NCBI RefSeq assembly: GCF_037023145.1
Contig: NZ_CP146092.1
Location: 310,001 to 374,000 of the forward strand
Source: Ralstonia sp. RRA
GTDB taxonomy: Bacteria; Pseudomonadota; Gammaproteobacteria; Burkholderiales; Burkholderiaceae
Reading direction: 5' to 3'
Length of the DNA stretch: 64,000 bases
This document shows, piece after piece, positions 26,380-37,525 of the stretch. Under the pieces are notes generated by a model. The model had not been told where the DNA came from. It ran no database searches and saw only the letters and a list, made by a program, of their open reading frames with translations. A program made the position numbers and the translations under genes. Each line of letters begins with the position of its first letter. Position 1 is the first letter of the stretch.

Positions 26380-27435
26380 TCAATGCCCTTGTGCGACCGC
26401 GTGGTCCATCGCAGCGCACAGGCCGATGAGCGCGGGGTACGGCGAGTGAATCACATACACCGGCATTGATGCCACATAGGCCGAGAAACGCCCCTTGTCT
26501 TCAAAACGCCGACGGAACGGCGAGTTGGCAAAGGTCGGCCCCAAGCGCGGCACGATACCGCCGCCGATATACACACCGCCCCGCGCACCAAGCGTGACCG
26601 CCAAGTTGGCCGCGATGGTGCCCAGGAACGCGCAGAACGTGTCGACCGCATAGCGGCAGCGCGCATGATCGCCCAGGTTGTCTTCCATCTCGCCGAGCGC
26701 GATGGCGGTGATGTCTGCGGCGCGCCGCACGGCGGGGCCTTGCTGCCAGAGGTCAAAGCATGCGCCCAGCGCTTCGTAGATCAGCTCCAGCCCCATGCCT
26801 GAAATCAGGCGCTCGGCCGACACGTGACCAAAGCGGTCGCGAGCGAAATTCCAGATCGCCACTTCCTCATCGTTCATCGGTGGAAAGGCGACATGGCCGC
26901 CCTCACCCGCCACGGCAATGAAGCGACCATCCGGTGTGGGCAGCAATGACGCCACGCCCAGGCCTGTGCCGGCGCCCAGCAGCGCGCGCGGCGCATCGGT
27001 CAGGCTGGCACCACCGCCCACCTGCTCCAGCTCATCCGCCGGCAAGTACGGCAACGCATGCGCCAGCGCCGCAAAGTCATTGAGTACGACAAAGGTGTCG
27101 AAGCCCAACGATTGCCGCATCGCTTCAATGGAAAACGCCCAGTCGCGGTTGGTCATGCGGATCTGGTCGCCCAGCACCGGGTTGGCGATGCCGATGGCGG
27201 CATGCCTGACACCCGTGGCCGCAATCTCACGCGGCAGCGCCGCAAGATACGTGCGCATGGCCGCTTCGAGCGAGGGATAGTCATCACCGGCCAGCACGCC
27301 GATATGGGCGAGGCGCATGGGCGCCATCTCCAGCGCGAAACGCACGTTGGTGCCACCCACGTCAGCCACCAGGCGCGGGTAGGCCGTCACATCGGCCGTG
27401 GTGCCCGTGCTCACCTCATGCAGTCCAATAGACAT
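26380..27435 (-). CDS. glk: Glucokinase
   Basis: Phosphorylates glucose to glucose 6-phosphate with ATP in the cytosol. This 351-residue protein belongs to the bacterial Glk (hexokinase-actin fold) family: ADVGGTNVRFAL is the phosphate-1 motif, LNDFAALAHALPYL carries the catalytic Asp, GAGTGLGVA is the phosphate-2 region and GEGGHVAFP a glucose-contacting loop. It is the third gene of zwf-pgl-glk, and its ATG at 27435 lies 20 bases inside the 3' end of pgl, so translation is coupled. The product feeds Zwf directly. Confidence 0.95.
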   Translation of the reverse strand: MSIGLHEVSTGTTADVTAYPRLVADVGGTNVRFALEMAPMRLAHIGVLAGDDYPSLEAAMRTYLAALPREIAATGVRHAAIGIANPVLGDQIRMTNRDWAFSIEAMRQSLGFDTFVVLNDFAALAHALPYLPADELEQVGGGASLTDAPRALLGAGTGLGVASLLPTPDGRFIAVAGEGGHVAFPPMNDEEVAIWNFARDRFGHVSAERLISGMGLELIYEALGACFDLWQQGPAVRRAADITAIALGEMEDNLGDHARCRYAVDTFCAFLGTIAANLAVTLGARGGVYIGGGIVPRLGPTFANSPFRRRFEDKGRFSAYVASMPVYVIHSPYPALIGLCAAMDHAVAQGH

Positions 27436-28120
27436 CGAGCGGTACCTCCCGCTGATGAATGACGTAGCTCACCGGCAGCGCGCGTTGCGCCACGCCCTGC
27501 GCAGCCTCGTCGAATACCGTGCGCTTGACCGGCCCCGTGATCGACAGGAACAACTGCCGCGCCGCGCACAGCGCCGACAGGTTCAGGCTGATGCGCCGAT
27601 GCGGCGCCACACCCGGGCGCACCGGCAAATACGCAGGCGCATGCTTGCGGTCGATGCCCTCGTCCAGTTCTGCCGCGTCGGGAAACAGCGATGCCGTATG
27701 CCCGTCGTCTCCCATGCCGAGGATCACTACGTCGGGTTGCTGAAACGGATCGTTGGCGGTGGCCACACACGCATCCACATCCACGGAATCACCATGTACG
27801 TGTGCGGACAGCACCAGCGGAAAGAAACGCGCGGCGGCAGCGCCGTCCTGCAGCAAATGTTCGCGCACCAGGCGTGCGTTGCTGTCGGCATGCTCGGGCG
27901 GCACGGCGCGCTCGTCGACCAGCGTGATCGACACATCGGCCCAGCGCAGCGGCAGTACACGCAGCGCGGCAAACAAGGCGATGGGCGAACGCCCGCCGGA
28001 TACGGCTAGGCAAGCACTGCCCTGCTCGTCGATCACGCGTGCAAGCGTGCCGGCAATGGCTTCTGCCAAGCGCGCGACTTGTGCTTGCGCGTCGGCCGCG
28101 GCATGCCACTGCATCGTCAT
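27416..28120 (-). CDS. pgl: 6-phosphogluconolactonase
   Basis: Hydrolyses 6-phosphogluconolactone made by Zwf to 6-phosphogluconate, the substrate of Edd. This 234-residue DevB/Pgl-type protein has LAVSGGRSPIALF near residue 40, LVDERAVPPEHADSN in the middle and the family signature GMGDDGHTASLFP near residue 130. The ATG at 28120 shares one base with the zwf stop (TGATG), so it is translated by coupling. GAGGAG at the end of zwf serves as the ribosome binding site. Confidence 0.94.
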   Translation of the reverse strand: MTMQWHAAADAQAQVARLAEAIAGTLARVIDEQGSACLAVSGGRSPIALFAALRVLPLRWADVSITLVDERAVPPEHADSNARLVREHLLQDGAAAARFFPLVLSAHVHGDSVDVDACVATANDPFQQPDVVILGMGDDGHTASLFPDAAELDEGIDRKHAPAYLPVRPGVAPHRRISLNLSALCAARQLFLSITGPVKRTVFDEAAQGVAQRALPVSYVIHQREVPLDVYWTA

Positions 28121-29589
28121 CACATCTCCTCGTGCCAGGCAGCGGCGTCGCGCGAGAGCAGTGCGCTCGACGCAGCCGGGCCCCAACTGCCCGCCGTATA
28201 GCCCTTGGGTGGCGTACGTGCCTCATTCCACGCTTCGATGATGGGCTCGACCCAGCGCCACGCCTCGGCTTGCTCATCGCGACGCACGAACAGGCCCAGC
28301 TTGCCGTTGACGGCATCCATCAGCAGACGCTCATACGCGCCAGCATGGCGCACACCGCCGTGGTTGGTGAAGTCCAGGTCCAGCGTGGAAGGCTGCAGGC
28401 CCAGCGCCGCGCCCGGCGTCTTGGTCAGGAACTGCAGGCGGATGCTTTCTTCCGGCTGCAGGCGAATGACCAAGCGGTTCTCGGGAAACTGGATCAGCGG
28501 CTTGGGGAACAGCGCGTGCGGCACGTCATGAAAGCGCACGACGATTTCCGCCAGCCGCTGGGGCATGCGCTTGCCGGTGCGCAGGTAGAACGGCACGCCG
28601 GCCCAGCGCCAGTTGGCAATCTCGGCCTTGATGGCGACAAACGTTTCGGTACGGCTGTCAGGCGGAATGCCCTGCTCGTGCAAATAGCCCTGCACCGGCT
28701 GCCCGGCGATGGCACCTTCCAGATACTGGCCGCGCACGGTCTTCTCGGGCACTTCCTGCAACGGAATCGGCTTGAGTGCCTTGAGAATCTTGAGCTTCTC
28801 GTCGCGGATGGCGTCTTGCGACAGGCTCGACGGCGGCTCCATGGCGACGATACACAGCAGTTGCAGCAGGTGGTTCTGCACCATGTCGCGCAGCGCGCCA
28901 ACGCCGTCGTAGAAATCCCCACGCTTCTCTACGCCGAGCTGCTCGGCAATGGTGATCTGCACGTCCTTGATCCACTCACGGCGCCACAGCGGCTCGAACA
29001 GCGCATTGCCGAAGCGGATGGCCATCAGGTTCTGGACGGACTCTTTCCCGAGGTAGTGGTCGATCCGGTAGATCTGCTCTTCGGCAAAGAACTCGGCCAC
29101 GGCAGAGTTGATGCGCTCGTTCGACGCGAGATCGGTGCCCAGCGGCTTTTCCAGCACGAGCCGTACGTTGGGCGTATTCAGGCCAACGCGGGCAAGCTGC
29201 GCGCAGATGTCGATGAAGATGCCGGGCGCGGTGGCCAGGTAGCACACGGTCACCGGCGCACGGTCTTCACCCAGTGCAGCGGCCAGTCCGTCGAAATGCT
29301 CCGGTTTGCGGGCATCGACCTGCTGATAGACGATGCGCTTGGCGAAAGACTCCCAGGCGTCGTCCGACACGGGTGCCCCGGAATAGAGGCGCATGGTCGG
29401 CCGGGTTTCGCGCTCCAGCAGGGCCAGGTAGCCCGCCGTTTCCAGCGGCTGCGTGCCGATGGCGAAGATCCGCCCGCGCGGGTGCAGCTCGCCGCCCTGG
29501 TGCGCATCGAACAAGGCCGGAATCAGCTTACGGCGGGCCAGATCGCCCGTACCGCCAAACAACACCATGTCGAATGCGGGCACCGACAT
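28120..29589 (-). CDS. zwf: Glucose-6-phosphate 1-dehydrogenase
   Basis: Oxidises glucose 6-phosphate to the lactone, giving NAD(P)H; entry to the Entner-Doudoroff and pentose phosphate routes. The protein is 489 residues, the usual length. FGGTGDLARRKLIPAL is the N-terminal nucleotide-binding motif and RIDHYLGKE the active-site signature near residue 175. I use the ATG at 29589, since AGGAG lies six bases before it; two in-frame ATGs at 29595 and 29613 are less well placed. It is first in the zwf-pgl-glk operon. HexR-like sites lie about 145 and 330 bases upstream, toward edd. Confidence 0.95.
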   Translation of the reverse strand: MSVPAFDMVLFGGTGDLARRKLIPALFDAHQGGELHPRGRIFAIGTQPLETAGYLALLERETRPTMRLYSGAPVSDDAWESFAKRIVYQQVDARKPEHFDGLAAALGEDRAPVTVCYLATAPGIFIDICAQLARVGLNTPNVRLVLEKPLGTDLASNERINSAVAEFFAEEQIYRIDHYLGKESVQNLMAIRFGNALFEPLWRREWIKDVQITIAEQLGVEKRGDFYDGVGALRDMVQNHLLQLLCIVAMEPPSSLSQDAIRDEKLKILKALKPIPLQEVPEKTVRGQYLEGAIAGQPVQGYLHEQGIPPDSRTETFVAIKAEIANWRWAGVPFYLRTGKRMPQRLAEIVVRFHDVPHALFPKPLIQFPENRLVIRLQPEESIRLQFLTKTPGAALGLQPSTLDLDFTNHGGVRHAGAYERLLMDAVNGKLGLFVRRDEQAEAWRWVEPIIEAWNEARTPPKGYTAGSWGPAASSALLSRDAAAWHEEM

Positions 29590-29615
29590 CGTCATCTCCT
29601 GTGTGTGAGCCACTG

Positions 29616-29627
29616 ATTAGGCTAGCC
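29616..29627. promoter_or_regulatory. 12-bp palindrome upstream of zwf
   Basis: TAGGCTAGCCTA is a perfect palindrome 27 bases upstream of the zwf ATG. It lies in the likely 5' leader or core promoter of zwf. It does not resemble the HexR-like sites nearby. A second regulator or a small leader hairpin would both explain it, and chance cannot be excluded. Confidence 0.3.
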
Positions 29628-29733
29628 TAGGAAACCTGCACCAATCGCGCAGGAGTTGCGCAGGAATCGCGCCGATTCATTGTGAGCGCGTTTCATGGCG
29701 GCTAGCGGGGCAACGTGCTTTTCTCGTCCATTT

Positions 29734-29748
29734 TGTAGTATTACTACA
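29734..29748. promoter_or_regulatory. HexR-like operator 1
   Basis: TGTAGTATTACTACA is a perfect inverted repeat with six-base half-sites and a three-base centre. It fits the general form of HexR operators described in other proteobacteria (TGTARTnnnAYTACA-like). It lies about midway between zwf and edd, 145 bases from the zwf ATG. Confidence 0.7.
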
Positions 29749-29922
29749 TCACAGGCAAGGCGTTGTTGCGGCCGCCATGGCAATGTTTTCCGGTCGACCG
29801 GAACCTGCCGGAAATGCCGCACAGCGAGAACCTTGGCGCCTCTTCGGGCACGCAATTCGCGTACTCAGCCGTCAGAACACAACCGGCACCGGTGGAAAAC
29901 CCTGCACCACGAACGGCCTGTT

Positions 29923-29937
29923 TGTAGGAAAATTACA
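29923..29937. promoter_or_regulatory. HexR-like operator 2
   Basis: TGTAGGAAAATTACA keeps the same 6-3-6 layout as operator 1, with five of six half-site pairs intact. It ends 40 bases before the edd ATG, a position suited to blocking transcription of edd. Confidence 0.6.
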
Positions 29938-29977
29938 GAATTCCGTCCCACCCCGGACCCCCACCAGGAGAACCCGT

Positions 29978-31816
<1,839 letters not shown>

Positions 31817-31863
31817 GTTAGCGCAGTGTGCGTCGGCGCTTTTCCGGGGCGAGCTGCCCCCGA

Positions 31864-32562
31864 TTACAGTGTCGACGTGTCAATCGAGATACCCAACTCC
31901 GCTGCCATCCGTTCAACAAGCGCTTGAAGCCGGGCCACTTGGTCGGCCAAGCGCTTCTGCTCCGCTTTGAGCGCTTCGAATTCGGAAGGCGCGACGGTCT
32001 CGTCGCCAGCGCTGCTCTGCGGCATATCGGTCTGCGTGACTTCACCGCACAGCAAATGCATCCAACGGCTTTCACGCTCGCCCGGCGTGCGCGCCAACTT
32101 TACGGCGGTCGGCGGATCGCTTTCGGCCATCTCTTCCAGAAACGCTTCGACGGACGAAATGTCGGCAAAGGCGTGGAGCCTTGCGGCGTTCAGTCGCAAT
32201 TCGGCGGCGGTCTGTGGGCCGCGCAGCAGCAGCACGGTGAGCAACGCAATGGCTTGGCTGGGCACACCGAGCACGCGATTCATGTTGTGCTCGAAGCGCG
32301 GCACGCGGCTACTGCTGCCTTCCATGACCAGGCTCAGTGATTTCAGCCCGTCAATGGCGGTGAGGATCTCGGCTTCGGTGACAGACATCACCGGGGCGCG
32401 TGCGGTCTTCTGATTGCAGCCCGAAGCCAGCGCGTTGAGCGTCAGTGGGTAGGTGTCAGGCACCGTTTTCTGCTTCTCGACCAGGACGCCGAGCACGCGT
32501 CCTTCAAGTGCGGTGAGAGTGCGGATTGTGCGGCGCACAGGCGCGTCGGGATTGACGTTCAT
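31864..32562 (-). CDS. yceH: YceH-family protein (DUF480)
   Basis: A 232-residue cytosolic protein of the YceH family. It starts with the domain signature [34 protein letters not shown] segment at about residues 17-45 and shows the tandem winged-helix layout ([26 protein letters not shown]). The C-terminus is a coiled-coil-like stretch ([26 protein letters not shown]). Function is unknown, though the fold suggests DNA or nucleic acid binding. It is convergent with edd and stands alone. Confidence 0.92.
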   Translation of the reverse strand: MNVNPDAPVRRTIRTLTALEGRVLGVLVEKQKTVPDTYPLTLNALASGCNQKTARAPVMSVTEAEILTAIDGLKSLSLVMEGSSSRVPRFEHNMNRVLGVPSQAIALLTVLLLRGPQTAAELRLNAARLHAFADISSVEAFLEEMAESDPPTAVKLARTPGERESRWMHLLCGEVTQTDMPQSSAGDETVAPSEFEALKAEQKRLADQVARLQALVERMAAELGISIDTSTL

Positions 32563-32580
32563 GATGGGATGGCGACGGAT

Positions 32581-32635
32581 GTGTTGGGAGCGAGGCCGGT
32601 CGTGCGCCTGTTAGGCGGCGGCCTGTGATCCCAAC
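32581..32635 (-). terminator. Long hairpin downstream of the universal stress gene
   Basis: TGTTGGGA (32581-32588) pairs with TCCCAACA (32628-32635), and inside it AGGCCG pairs with CGGCCT. The nested stem lies 51 bases after the stress-protein stop and just before yceH. There is no U-tract; it may end or protect the upstream transcript. Confidence 0.45.
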
Positions 32636-32686
32636 ATGATATCCGGCACAGGCGGGGGCACCCGTCGCCATCGGGCCGGCGTTACG

Positions 32687-33142
32687 TCAGCCCTTGGCAG
32701 GCCCACGCACCAGCAGTACCGGCGTGGTGGCCTGGCGGATGAACTTCTCGGCCACGCTGCCCAGCATGGCGTGCGCCAGACCACGGCGGCCGTGCGTGCC
32801 GATCACGACCACATCAGCACCGCTCTGTGCGGCTTCGCGCTGCAGGGCAGCGGCCACGTCTTCGCCCACGCTTTGGGTTTCCACCAGCGTGGTCTCGTAC
32901 GTCAGGCCTTCCTTGGTGAGTGCGGAGCCAACATCCGCCAGCAGCGCCGTGCCAGCCTGGACGAACGATTTGCGCAGCTCGGTCGGGTCGTAGTAGCCGA
33001 CGTCGAACAGCATGGCCGGGCTGTCGACGATATACACGGCGCGCACCGTGCTCTGGAAAGCCTTGGCCAAGCGTACGGCTTCAGTCAAAGCCAGTTTGCT
33101 GGTTTCGCTGCCGTCCACGGCGACCAGGATCTTCTTGTACAT
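32687..33142 (-). CDS. Universal stress protein (UspA family)
   Basis: A 151-residue single-domain UspA protein. It starts MYKKILVAVDGSETS and has the ATP-binding signature G-2X-G-9X-G-S/T in VVIGTHGRRGLAHAMLGSVAE, followed by FIRQATTPVLLVR, so an ATP-binding subclass is likely. Such proteins accumulate during starvation or respiratory stress. The ATG at 33142 has GAGG seven bases upstream; residues encoded further upstream are not conserved in character. It is monocistronic. Confidence 0.93.
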   Translation of the reverse strand: MYKKILVAVDGSETSKLALTEAVRLAKAFQSTVRAVYIVDSPAMLFDVGYYDPTELRKSFVQAGTALLADVGSALTKEGLTYETTLVETQSVGEDVAAALQREAAQSGADVVVIGTHGRRGLAHAMLGSVAEKFIRQATTPVLLVRGPAKG

Positions 33143-33273
33143 GTTCAAGCCTCGCAGGAGAGTGGTTGGGATGATTGCGATGGCACGGCGTAGCCGGCAC
33201 ATGCGTATTCTGTGACATCCACGGCCCTTTTGCGTTGCGCCAAATCAGATGGCCGTGACGAAGAGACACAACA

Positions 33274-33741
33274 ATGCACCGTCATCCACCCGCCCTCACA
33301 CCTGAGTTGATCGCCGCATACCGCAGCGCGCGGTATCGCGTCGCGTCGCCGCAAGGCGATGTACTGCTGCCCATCGACGCCGCCAGCCCGCGTGTGGCCG
33401 CGCTGCTCGCGCAGGCTGAAGCACCATGGGCTGCCTTCGTGACGGCGTATCAACCGTTCTCCCACCCGGTCTCTGCAGAAGAGAACGCCGCCCGCCAGGC
33501 CGAGCTGCTTGCCTGGGCCATCGCGCGCGGCATGTCGTGGCTCACCGGCGAGGGCGGCCCACCTGAAAACACACCTGCGGGCATATCCAATGCGTGGGCA
33601 CCGGAGCCCAGCCTGCTGCTGTTCATCGGTGATCCGGCCATCGCCGACACCCTGATGCTGACCTTCGAGCAGAACGCCGTGGTGCTGTGTGATGCGCAGG
33701 GTTTTTGTACCTTGCGTTGGCACCCGTATCTGCCAGACTGA
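33274..33741 (+). CDS. DUF3293-family protein
   Basis: A 155-residue soluble protein matching DUF3293. The family features are visible: LIAAYRSARYRV near the start, WAAFVTAYQPFSHPVSAEENAARQ in the middle and a C-terminal segment ending TLRWHPYLP. Function is unknown. It is divergent from the stress-protein gene, with 131 bases between them, and has no other linked partner. Confidence 0.85.
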   Translation: MHRHPPALTPELIAAYRSARYRVASPQGDVLLPIDAASPRVAALLAQAEAPWAAFVTAYQPFSHPVSAEENAARQAELLAWAIARGMSWLTGEGGPPENTPAGISNAWAPEPSLLLFIGDPAIADTLMLTFEQNAVVLCDAQGFCTLRWHPYLPD

Positions 33742-33840
33742 GTTACGCAAAAGGGCACTTAGCGAGTGGCGCTCTGAAGCATTGCGAGTGGCGCTTCCGA
33801 TTCATAAGTGCTGACGCGGATACATCAGCAGGAGGTTCGT

Positions 33841-34353
33841 ATGGAACTGCATATGCAATCGCATCATTGGGAGCGCCGCATGCCCGACTGGCTGGCTGCG
33901 GGCGTGGCGGGCATTGTGGGTGGCGCACTGGTCATCGTGCTGGAGTTTTTCTGGTCGACCATGGTGCTCAATGAAAGCCCCTGGCGGCCGACGCACAAGA
34001 TTGCGGCCATGATCATGGGCCAGGGGGCACTGGAGCAGATGTCGCTGTTCAGCTTCGGCATCGTGGCGACGGCATTGGTGCTGCACTTCGTGCTGGGCGC
34101 CATCATGGGGATGATTCTCGGGGCCATCATCGCGCCGTTCCACTTCGATTCGAGCATGGGCATGCTCGCCGCCATCGGGCTGGCCTTTGGGATCGTCGCG
34201 TACGTCGTCAACTTCTACGGCATGACGGCAGTGTTTCCGTGGTTTGCATCGGAACGCGGCTCCGGGCCATTGCTGGCGAACCTGCTATTTGGCGCGGTGA
34301 CCGCCGTCACGTACGGCATGCTGGAGCGGCGCGCTCAGGAAACGATGCACTGA
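33841..34353 (+). CDS. Small integral membrane protein upstream of cox genes
   Basis: A 170-residue protein with about four hydrophobic segments (for example WLAAGVAGIVGGALVIVLEF and FVLGAIMGMILGAIIAPF). I recognise no catalytic motif. GGAGG six bases before the ATG at 33841 decides the start. A strong terminator follows it, so it is probably transcribed separately from the cytochrome oxidase operon 230 bases downstream. It might still serve the respiratory membrane. Confidence 0.75.
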   Translation: MELHMQSHHWERRMPDWLAAGVAGIVGGALVIVLEFFWSTMVLNESPWRPTHKIAAMIMGQGALEQMSLFSFGIVATALVLHFVLGAIMGMILGAIIAPFHFDSSMGMLAAIGLAFGIVAYVVNFYGMTAVFPWFASERGSGPLLANLLFGAVTAVTYGMLERRAQETMH

Positions 34354-34402
34354 CGCGCCGTTTTTTCCTGCGGCGCCGCAAGACACCCGACGCCATCAGG
34401 AG

Positions 34403-34442
34403 ACGGCCGCCTGCGGCAACACATGCCGGAGGCGGCCGTTTT
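34403..34442 (+). terminator. Intrinsic terminator
   Basis: ACGGCCGCCT (34403-34412) pairs perfectly with AGGCGGCCGT (34430-34439), with an inner GGC/GCC pairing, and is followed by TTTT. It lies 50 bases after the small membrane protein gene and separates it from the oxidase operon. Confidence 0.8.
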
Positions 34443-34585
34443 GCATTGCATTGCAGCACGCAAAACGTGTGTTGGCGCAATCCGCATGCCGGGCGCGCGT
34501 CCTCCTTTCGTTGCCTTGCACGATCCGATCACGCGACCTAGCCTGTCTGTAGCGTGTTGAGGATCACCCTCGGCGGGAGGTGCCC

Positions 34586-35743
34586 ATGGCCCTTGCGATT
34601 GCGCTTGTGCTGATCGTCGTGCTGGCGGTGGGGTTTCACTTTGTCAGCCCGTGGTGGATCACGCCAATCGCATCCAACTGGGTGCGCATGGACGACACGC
34701 TCACGATCACCATCATCATCACCGGCGCGCTGTTCATCGCCATCAACCTCTTCGTTGTGGTGGCGCTGGTGCGCTACCGTCATCGCGATGGCCATCGCGC
34801 CAGCTACGAGCCGCACAACCGCCGCCTGGAATGGTGGCTGATCGGCATCACCTCCGTGGGCGTGGCGGCGCTGCTGGCGCCGGGCCTGTTCGTCTATGCC
34901 GACTACGTACGCCCACCTGCCAACGCGTTGCAGATGGAGGTGCTCGGCCAGCAATGGCAATGGCGTTTCCGCTTTGCCGGCGCGGGCGGCAAGCTCGGCT
35001 CAACCGACGTGAAGTACATCAGCGACGACAACCCGTTTGGCCTGAACCCGGCTGACCCGAACGGGCGCGACAACCACCTGATCGACGCGCCCGAAGTACA
35101 CCTGCCGCTGAACCATCCCGTGCAGGTGCTGACCCGCTCGCGCGACGTACTGCACGACTTCTATGTGCCGCCGTTCCGGGCGCGGATGAACATGGTGCCG
35201 GGCATGATCACCTCCTTCTGGTTCACGCCTACCAAGGCGGGCCGCTACGACATCTTGTGCGCGCAGCTCTGCGGCATCGGCCACTCCAACATGCGCGGCG
35301 TGGTGGTGGTGGAAGACGAAGCGTCGTTCGCGCGCTGGCTGGCGCAGCAACCGACGCTTGAGCAACGCCAGCAAGCCAAGGTGCAGGCCGCATCGGCCGG
35401 GCAAACAATGGCGGGTGGCAACGCCCAGGCGTTGGCCGACCAGGGCAAAACGCTCGCGCAGGCCAAGGGCTGCGTCGCCTGTCACACGATCAACGGCAGC
35501 CCCGGCGTCGGCCCCACGTGGAAGGGCCTGTACGGATCCACGCAGACCATGGCCGACGGCTCAACCGCAACCGCCGATGAGGCGTACCTGCGTGCCTTCA
35601 TCCGAGACCCGAAAGCGCGTGTGGTGAAGGGCTTCGCGCCGATCATGCCGAACTTCGATCTGAGCGAGCAGGAACTCTCGGCACTGGTGGCTTACATCAA
35701 GGCGCAGAGCAGCGACGCTGCAGCCACCGCTGCCAAACCGTAG
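34586..35743 (+). CDS. coxM: Cytochrome c oxidase subunit II with fused cytochrome c
   Basis: Receives electrons from cytochrome c at the CuA centre. Two N-terminal membrane helices (about 3-22 and 40-60) anchor a periplasmic cupredoxin domain. The CuA ligands appear as CAQLCGIGHSNM near residue 230. A C-terminal class I cytochrome c domain has the haem motif CVACH near residue 298 and a later methionine (APIMPNF). Length of 385 residues fits the fused caa3-like form, as in Bradyrhizobium CoxM. GGGAGG precedes the ATG at 34586 at five bases. It is first in a five-gene oxidase operon. Confidence 0.93.
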   Translation: MALAIALVLIVVLAVGFHFVSPWWITPIASNWVRMDDTLTITIIITGALFIAINLFVVVALVRYRHRDGHRASYEPHNRRLEWWLIGITSVGVAALLAPGLFVYADYVRPPANALQMEVLGQQWQWRFRFAGAGGKLGSTDVKYISDDNPFGLNPADPNGRDNHLIDAPEVHLPLNHPVQVLTRSRDVLHDFYVPPFRARMNMVPGMITSFWFTPTKAGRYDILCAQLCGIGHSNMRGVVVVEDEASFARWLAQQPTLEQRQQAKVQAASAGQTMAGGNAQALADQGKTLAQAKGCVACHTINGSPGVGPTWKGLYGSTQTMADGSTATADEAYLRAFIRDPKARVVKGFAPIMPNFDLSEQELSALVAYIKAQSSDAAATAAKP

Positions 35744-35755
35744 CGAGGAGACTCC

Positions 35756-37525
35756 ATGTCCTACGCCCACACCGATCACGACGGCCAGGGTCACGAACCC
35801 TCGAGTTTCTGGACACGCTACGTCTGGAGCCAGGACCACAAGGTCATCGCGGTGCAGTACTCGCTCACGGCCATCGCCATCGGGCTGGTCGGGCTCGTGT
35901 TGTCGAACCTGATGCGGCTGCAACTGGGCTTTCCGGGCAAGTTCGCCTTCATCGACGCCAACCACTACTACCAGTTCGTCACCATGCACGGGATGATCAT
36001 GGTGATCTACCTGCTCACGGCGCTGTTCCTGGGGGGCTTCGGCAATTACCTGATCCCGCTGATGCTGGGTGCGCGCGACATGGTGTTTCCGTTCCTGAAC
36101 ATGCTCAGCTACTGGGTCTATCTGCTGGCCGTGCTGGTGCTGGTGGCGAGCTTCTTTGTGCCGGGCGGGCCGACCGGCGCGGGGTGGACGCTGTATCCAC
36201 CACAGGCGATTCTGCCCGGCACACCGGGCACCGAGTGGGGCATCGTGCTGATGCTGGTGTCGCTGGCCATCTTCATCGTCGCGGCCACCATGGGCGGGCT
36301 CAACTACGTGACGACCACGCTGCAGGCGCGCACACGCGGCATGACGCTGATGCGCATGCCCCTCACGGTGTGGGGCATTTTCACGGCGACGGTGCTGGCG
36401 CTGCTGGCATTTCCGGCGCTGTTCGTGTCGGCCATCATGATGCTGCTCGACAAGACGCTGGGCACGAGCTTCTTCATCCCGGCGGTCGTGTCGATGGGGC
36501 AAACACTCCAGCATGCCGGCGGCAGCCCGCTGCTGTTCCAGCACCTGTTCTGGTTCTTCGGGCACCCCGAGGTATACATCGTCGCGCTGCCAGCGTTCGG
36601 CATCGTGTCAGACCTCATCAGCACGCACGCGCGCAAGAACATCTTCGGCTATCGCATGATGGTGTGGGCCATCGTCATCATCGGTGCACTGAGCTTTGTC
36701 GTGTGGGCGCACCACATGTTTGTGGCGGGCATGAACCCGTACTTTGGTTTTTTCTTCGCCACCACCACGCTCATCATCGCCATCCCGACCGCGCTCAAGG
36801 TCTACAACTGGGTGCTCACGCTGTGGCGCGGCGACATCCACCTGACCGTGCCGATGCTGTTTGCCATCGGCTTCATCAGCACGTTCGTGATCGGCGGGCT
36901 CACCGGCCTCTTCCTCGGCAACGTGAGTGTGGACATTCCGCTGTCCAACACGTACTTCGTGGTCGCGCACTTCCACATGGTGATGGGCGTGTCGCCGATC
37001 CTGGTGGTGTTTGGCGGGCTCTACCACTGGTATCCGAAGGTGACGGGGCGCATGCTGAATGACACGCTGGGCCGCGCGCATTTCTGGATCACCTTCATCG
37101 GCACGTACCTGATCTACTTTCCGATGCACTACCTGGGCGTGCTGGGCATGCCGCGCCGGTATTACGCCTATGAGGGCTACAGCTTCATCCCGCCATCGGC
37201 GCAGACGCTGAACACGTTCATCACTGTGATTGCGATCATCGTGGGGGCGGCGCAGTTGCTGTTCCTGATCAACCTGGCGTGGAGCCTGGTGCGCGGCAAG
37301 CAGGCCGGTAGCAACCCGTGGCGCGCCACCACGCTCGAATGGCAGACCCCGCAGACACCGCCCGTGCACGGCAACTGGGGGCCGACGCTGCCGGTGGTCT
37401 ATCGCTGGGCATACGAGTACAGCCCGCCCAATCGCGCAGAAGACTTCGTGCCGCAGAACGAGCCGCCCACCGGCGCGCCCGAGACAGAAGCCGACATCCT
37501 CCACGCTGGCGGGGTGCGCGCATGA
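35756..37525 (+). CDS. coxN: Cytochrome c oxidase subunit I
   Basis: The catalytic subunit (589 residues, 12 or more membrane helices) that reduces oxygen at the haem a3-CuB centre and pumps protons. Key residues are visible: haem a His in TMHGMIM, the GHPEVY motif with the CuB His and cross-linked Tyr, WAHHMF for CuB, and VVAHFHMVMG for the two haems. The D-channel Asp is in MLGARDMVFPF and the K-channel Lys in PTALKVYNW, so this is an A1-type enzyme. ACGAGGAGACTCC precedes the ATG. It is 12 bases after subunit II. Confidence 0.95.
   Translation: MSYAHTDHDGQGHEPSSFWTRYVWSQDHKVIAVQYSLTAIAIGLVGLVLSNLMRLQLGFPGKFAFIDANHYYQFVTMHGMIMVIYLLTALFLGGFGNYLIPLMLGARDMVFPFLNMLSYWVYLLAVLVLVASFFVPGGPTGAGWTLYPPQAILPGTPGTEWGIVLMLVSLAIFIVAATMGGLNYVTTTLQARTRGMTLMRMPLTVWGIFTATVLALLAFPALFVSAIMMLLDKTLGTSFFIPAVVSMGQTLQHAGGSPLLFQHLFWFFGHPEVYIVALPAFGIVSDLISTHARKNIFGYRMMVWAIVIIGALSFVVWAHHMFVAGMNPYFGFFFATTTLIIAIPTALKVYNWVLTLWRGDIHLTVPMLFAIGFISTFVIGGLTGLFLGNVSVDIPLSNTYFVVAHFHMVMGVSPILVVFGGLYHWYPKVTGRMLNDTLGRAHFWITFIGTYLIYFPMHYLGVLGMPRRYYAYEGYSFIPPSAQTLNTFITVIAIIVGAAQLLFLINLAWSLVRGKQAGSNPWRATTLEWQTPQTPPVHGNWGPTLPVVYRWAYEYSPPNRAEDFVPQNEPPTGAPETEADILHAGGVRA

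Larger units (their letters stand above)
29590..29977. other. zwf-edd divergent control region, 388 bases
   Basis: No protein gene is evident here. The region separates the divergent zwf and edd genes and holds two HexR-like palindromes (29734-29748 and 29923-29937) and the zwf-proximal palindrome at 29616-29627. A frame continuing upstream of edd to 29777 lacks coding character. Both promoters are expected here, but I could not place convincing -35/-10 pairs. Confidence 0.7.

Noticed and set aside
31846..31860. Short GGGGC/GCCCC stem between edd and yceH as a terminator
   Set aside because: Only five base pairs with no T-run on either strand, so it is too weak to call.
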